45,578 nucleotides of DNA from a bacterium (lineage in GTDB: Bacteria; Desulfobacterota; DSWW01). The notes under the pieces are model-generated. The model did no database searches and was not told the DNA's origin. It was given only the letters and a program-made list of their open reading frames with translations. The stretch covers positions 1 through 45,578 of the forward strand of contig JANQFG010000267.1 in the NCBI GenBank assembly GCA_028277985.1, given 5' to 3'. Each line of letters starts with the position of its first letter. The first letter of the stretch is position 1. Shown piece after piece: positions 44,595-45,578 of this stretch. The translations under genes were made by a program, and so were the position numbers.

Positions 44595-44824
44595 TCCTTA
44601 AAGTGAATCACTTCTTGAGAGAGAGGATCCATGTGCAACTCCTCTCCGCATAAACCATAATCGATCCATATTATCCGAAAGCCCTTCCCAATGCAACCAC
44701 ACACCCCGATCCACTTCTCTTGCCCTTTTTGGGGTTGGGCTGGGCCTTCTGCTGGCCTTCCCGAGCCTCGGTCAGATGGGGCGGCATGAATGGCTCCCGG
44801 TGTTCTTTGGCCAATACTCGCCGT
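44595..44824. other. Intergenic stretch between rpmE and the repeat element
   Basis: About 230 bases, AT-richer near rpmE, with no gene seen. The whole rho-rpmE gap is 440 bases long and its other half is the 157-bp repeat element at 44825-44981. Confidence 0.35.
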
Positions 44825-44981
44825 GCCGGGTGCTGTTCAGTCTCCCCTCTACGATTTGTGCAGGGCGACTTTGCTCGCGCAGTATCTCAGCAGAAGCCTT
44901 CGCGGACTACAGGGGAGAGAAGACACGGGGGGGCGACGTCGCCCAATCAAATTGGAGAGGGGGGACTGAACAGCACCCGGC
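44825..44981. mobile_element. 157-bp MITE-like element with 34-bp terminal inverted repeats
   Basis: Left end GCCGGGTGCTGTTCAGTC... at 44825-44858; the right end at 44948-44981 is its reverse complement with 31 of 34 bases identical (mismatches at positions 19, 27 and 29). The core has no reading frame of note and carries a 14-base perfect palindrome GGGCGACGTCGCCC near the right end. No obvious target duplication flanks it. It fits a non-autonomous mobile element or an extragenic palindrome of the RAYT type. It is 44 bases after the rho stop in transcript order. Confidence 0.7.
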
Positions 44982-45025
44982 AGCGTGTTTCCACCGAGAA
45001 CACCGGGCCCCGGTGCAGCGTCCCT

Positions 45026-45577
45026 CTAATCCGAGTTGCTCATGGCGTTCAGGAAATCCCGATTGCTGCGGGTCTTCTGAACCTTGTCCAGCAGGAACTC
45101 CATCGCCTCGATCGGGTTCAGGGGCTGCAGCACCTTTCTGAGGATCCAGATACGATTCAGGTCGTCCTTCTCGATGAGGAGCTCTTCCTTTCGGGTTCCG
45201 GACCGGTTCAGGTCGATGGCCGGGAAGATCCTCCGGTCGGCGAGTCGCCGGTCCAGCACGATTTCCATATTGCCGGTTCCCTTGAACTCCTCGAAGATCA
45301 CCTCGTCCATCCGGCTGCCCGTGTCGACCAGGGCGGTCCCGATGATCGTGAGGCTGCCTCCTTCTTCGAGATTTCGGGCAGCGCCAAAGAACCGCTTGGG
45401 TCGGTGCAGGGCGTTCGAATCCACACCTCCGGACAGGATCTTTCCGCTCGGGGGCACGACCGTGTTGTAGGCCCTCGCCAGCCGGGTGATGCTGTCCAGC
45501 AGGATGACCACGTCCCTCTTGTATTCCACGAGACGCTTCGCCTTCTCCAGCACCATCTCGGCGACCTGAATGTGTCG
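45026..45577 (-). CDS. rho: Transcription termination factor Rho, C-terminal part (truncated by window edge)
   Basis: The last 183 or so residues, entering from the right edge, in frame as RHIQVAEMVLEKAKRLVE. LLDSITRLARAYNTVVPPSG is the walker B and Q-loop region, and GTGNMEIVLDRRLADRRIFPAIDLNRSGTRKEELL is the R-loop and Arg-finger region of Rho. An RNA-driven hexameric helicase that ends transcription. The gene starts outside the window. The usual order of rho then rpmE then prfA is kept. Confidence 0.95.
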   Translation of the reverse strand, partial: RHIQVAEMVLEKAKRLVEYKRDVVILLDSITRLARAYNTVVPPSGKILSGGVDSNALHRPKRFFGAARNLEEGGSLTIIGTALVDTGSRMDEVIFEEFKGTGNMEIVLDRRLADRRIFPAIDLNRSGTRKEELLIEKDDLNRIWILRKVLQPLNPIEAMEFLLDKVQKTRSNRDFLNAMSNSD

Positions 45578-45578
45578 C

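Overview
The window is GC-rich, gene-dense bacterial chromosome. The linkage of rpsU, dnaG and rpoD, the long run rho, rpmE, prfA, prmC, murA, hisD, hisB, hisA, and the mix of acyl-CoA chemistry with MopE-like calcium repeats and small zinc-ribbon proteins suggest a Desulfobacterota (former Deltaproteobacteria) anaerobe. This placement is an inference from gene content and order; there is no 16S gene in the window.

Layout. 1-2532 (+): the end of a thioredoxin reductase, an anchored HSL-type esterase and a saccharopine-dehydrogenase-like oxidoreductase. 2529-7632 (-): a catabolic-looking operon running amidohydrolase, methyltransferase, acyl-CoA dehydrogenase, serine hydrolase, then a 52-codon CrtC-like fragment. 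8115-12368 (+): an AT-richer accessory patch with a repeat-built beta-propeller exported protein, a DUF1554 secreted protein, a membrane-anchored methyltransferase and a 14-cysteine secreted miniprotein. The two small secreted proteins share a leader. 12427-16980: a beta-keto acid cleavage enzyme (BKACE), an NRDE protein, a DUF6485 cysteine protein, a SPOR-like membrane protein, a zinc-ribbon protein and a TGS-domain GTPase. 16970-19247 (-): hisC and a second aminotransferase. 19458-22000: a BadI/MenB-like crotonase, an AI-2E-type permease and a cNMP-binding protein. 22162-25615 (+): a TPR lipoprotein, a LolB-like lipoprotein and a short-chain dehydrogenase (SDR) without the usual catalytic serine. 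25618-27309 (-): a papain-type protease with calcium-binding repeats and a C-terminal membrane anchor. 27812-31834 (+): TatD-like nuclease, AsmA, YjbQ.

31861-45577 (-) is the core information-processing half: rho, rpmE, prfA, prmC, murA, hisD, hisB, hisA, rpsU, dnaG, rpoD, a CAU-anticodon tRNA, a C4 zinc-ribbon coiled-coil protein and rnpB. Histidine synthesis is split: hisD, hisB and hisA are in this run, hisC is 20 kb away, and hisH and hisF are absent from the window. Several junctions in this run carry repeats: a 157-bp element with 34-bp inverted ends between rho and rpmE, mosaic repeats on both sides of murA, and an imperfect inverted repeat between hisB and hisA.

Most notable: the shared-leader secreted-protein patch at 8-12.4 kb, the hidden CrtC-like fragment at 2529-2687, and the repeat elements in the rho-his run. 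No CRISPR array, prophage or intact transposase gene was seen.
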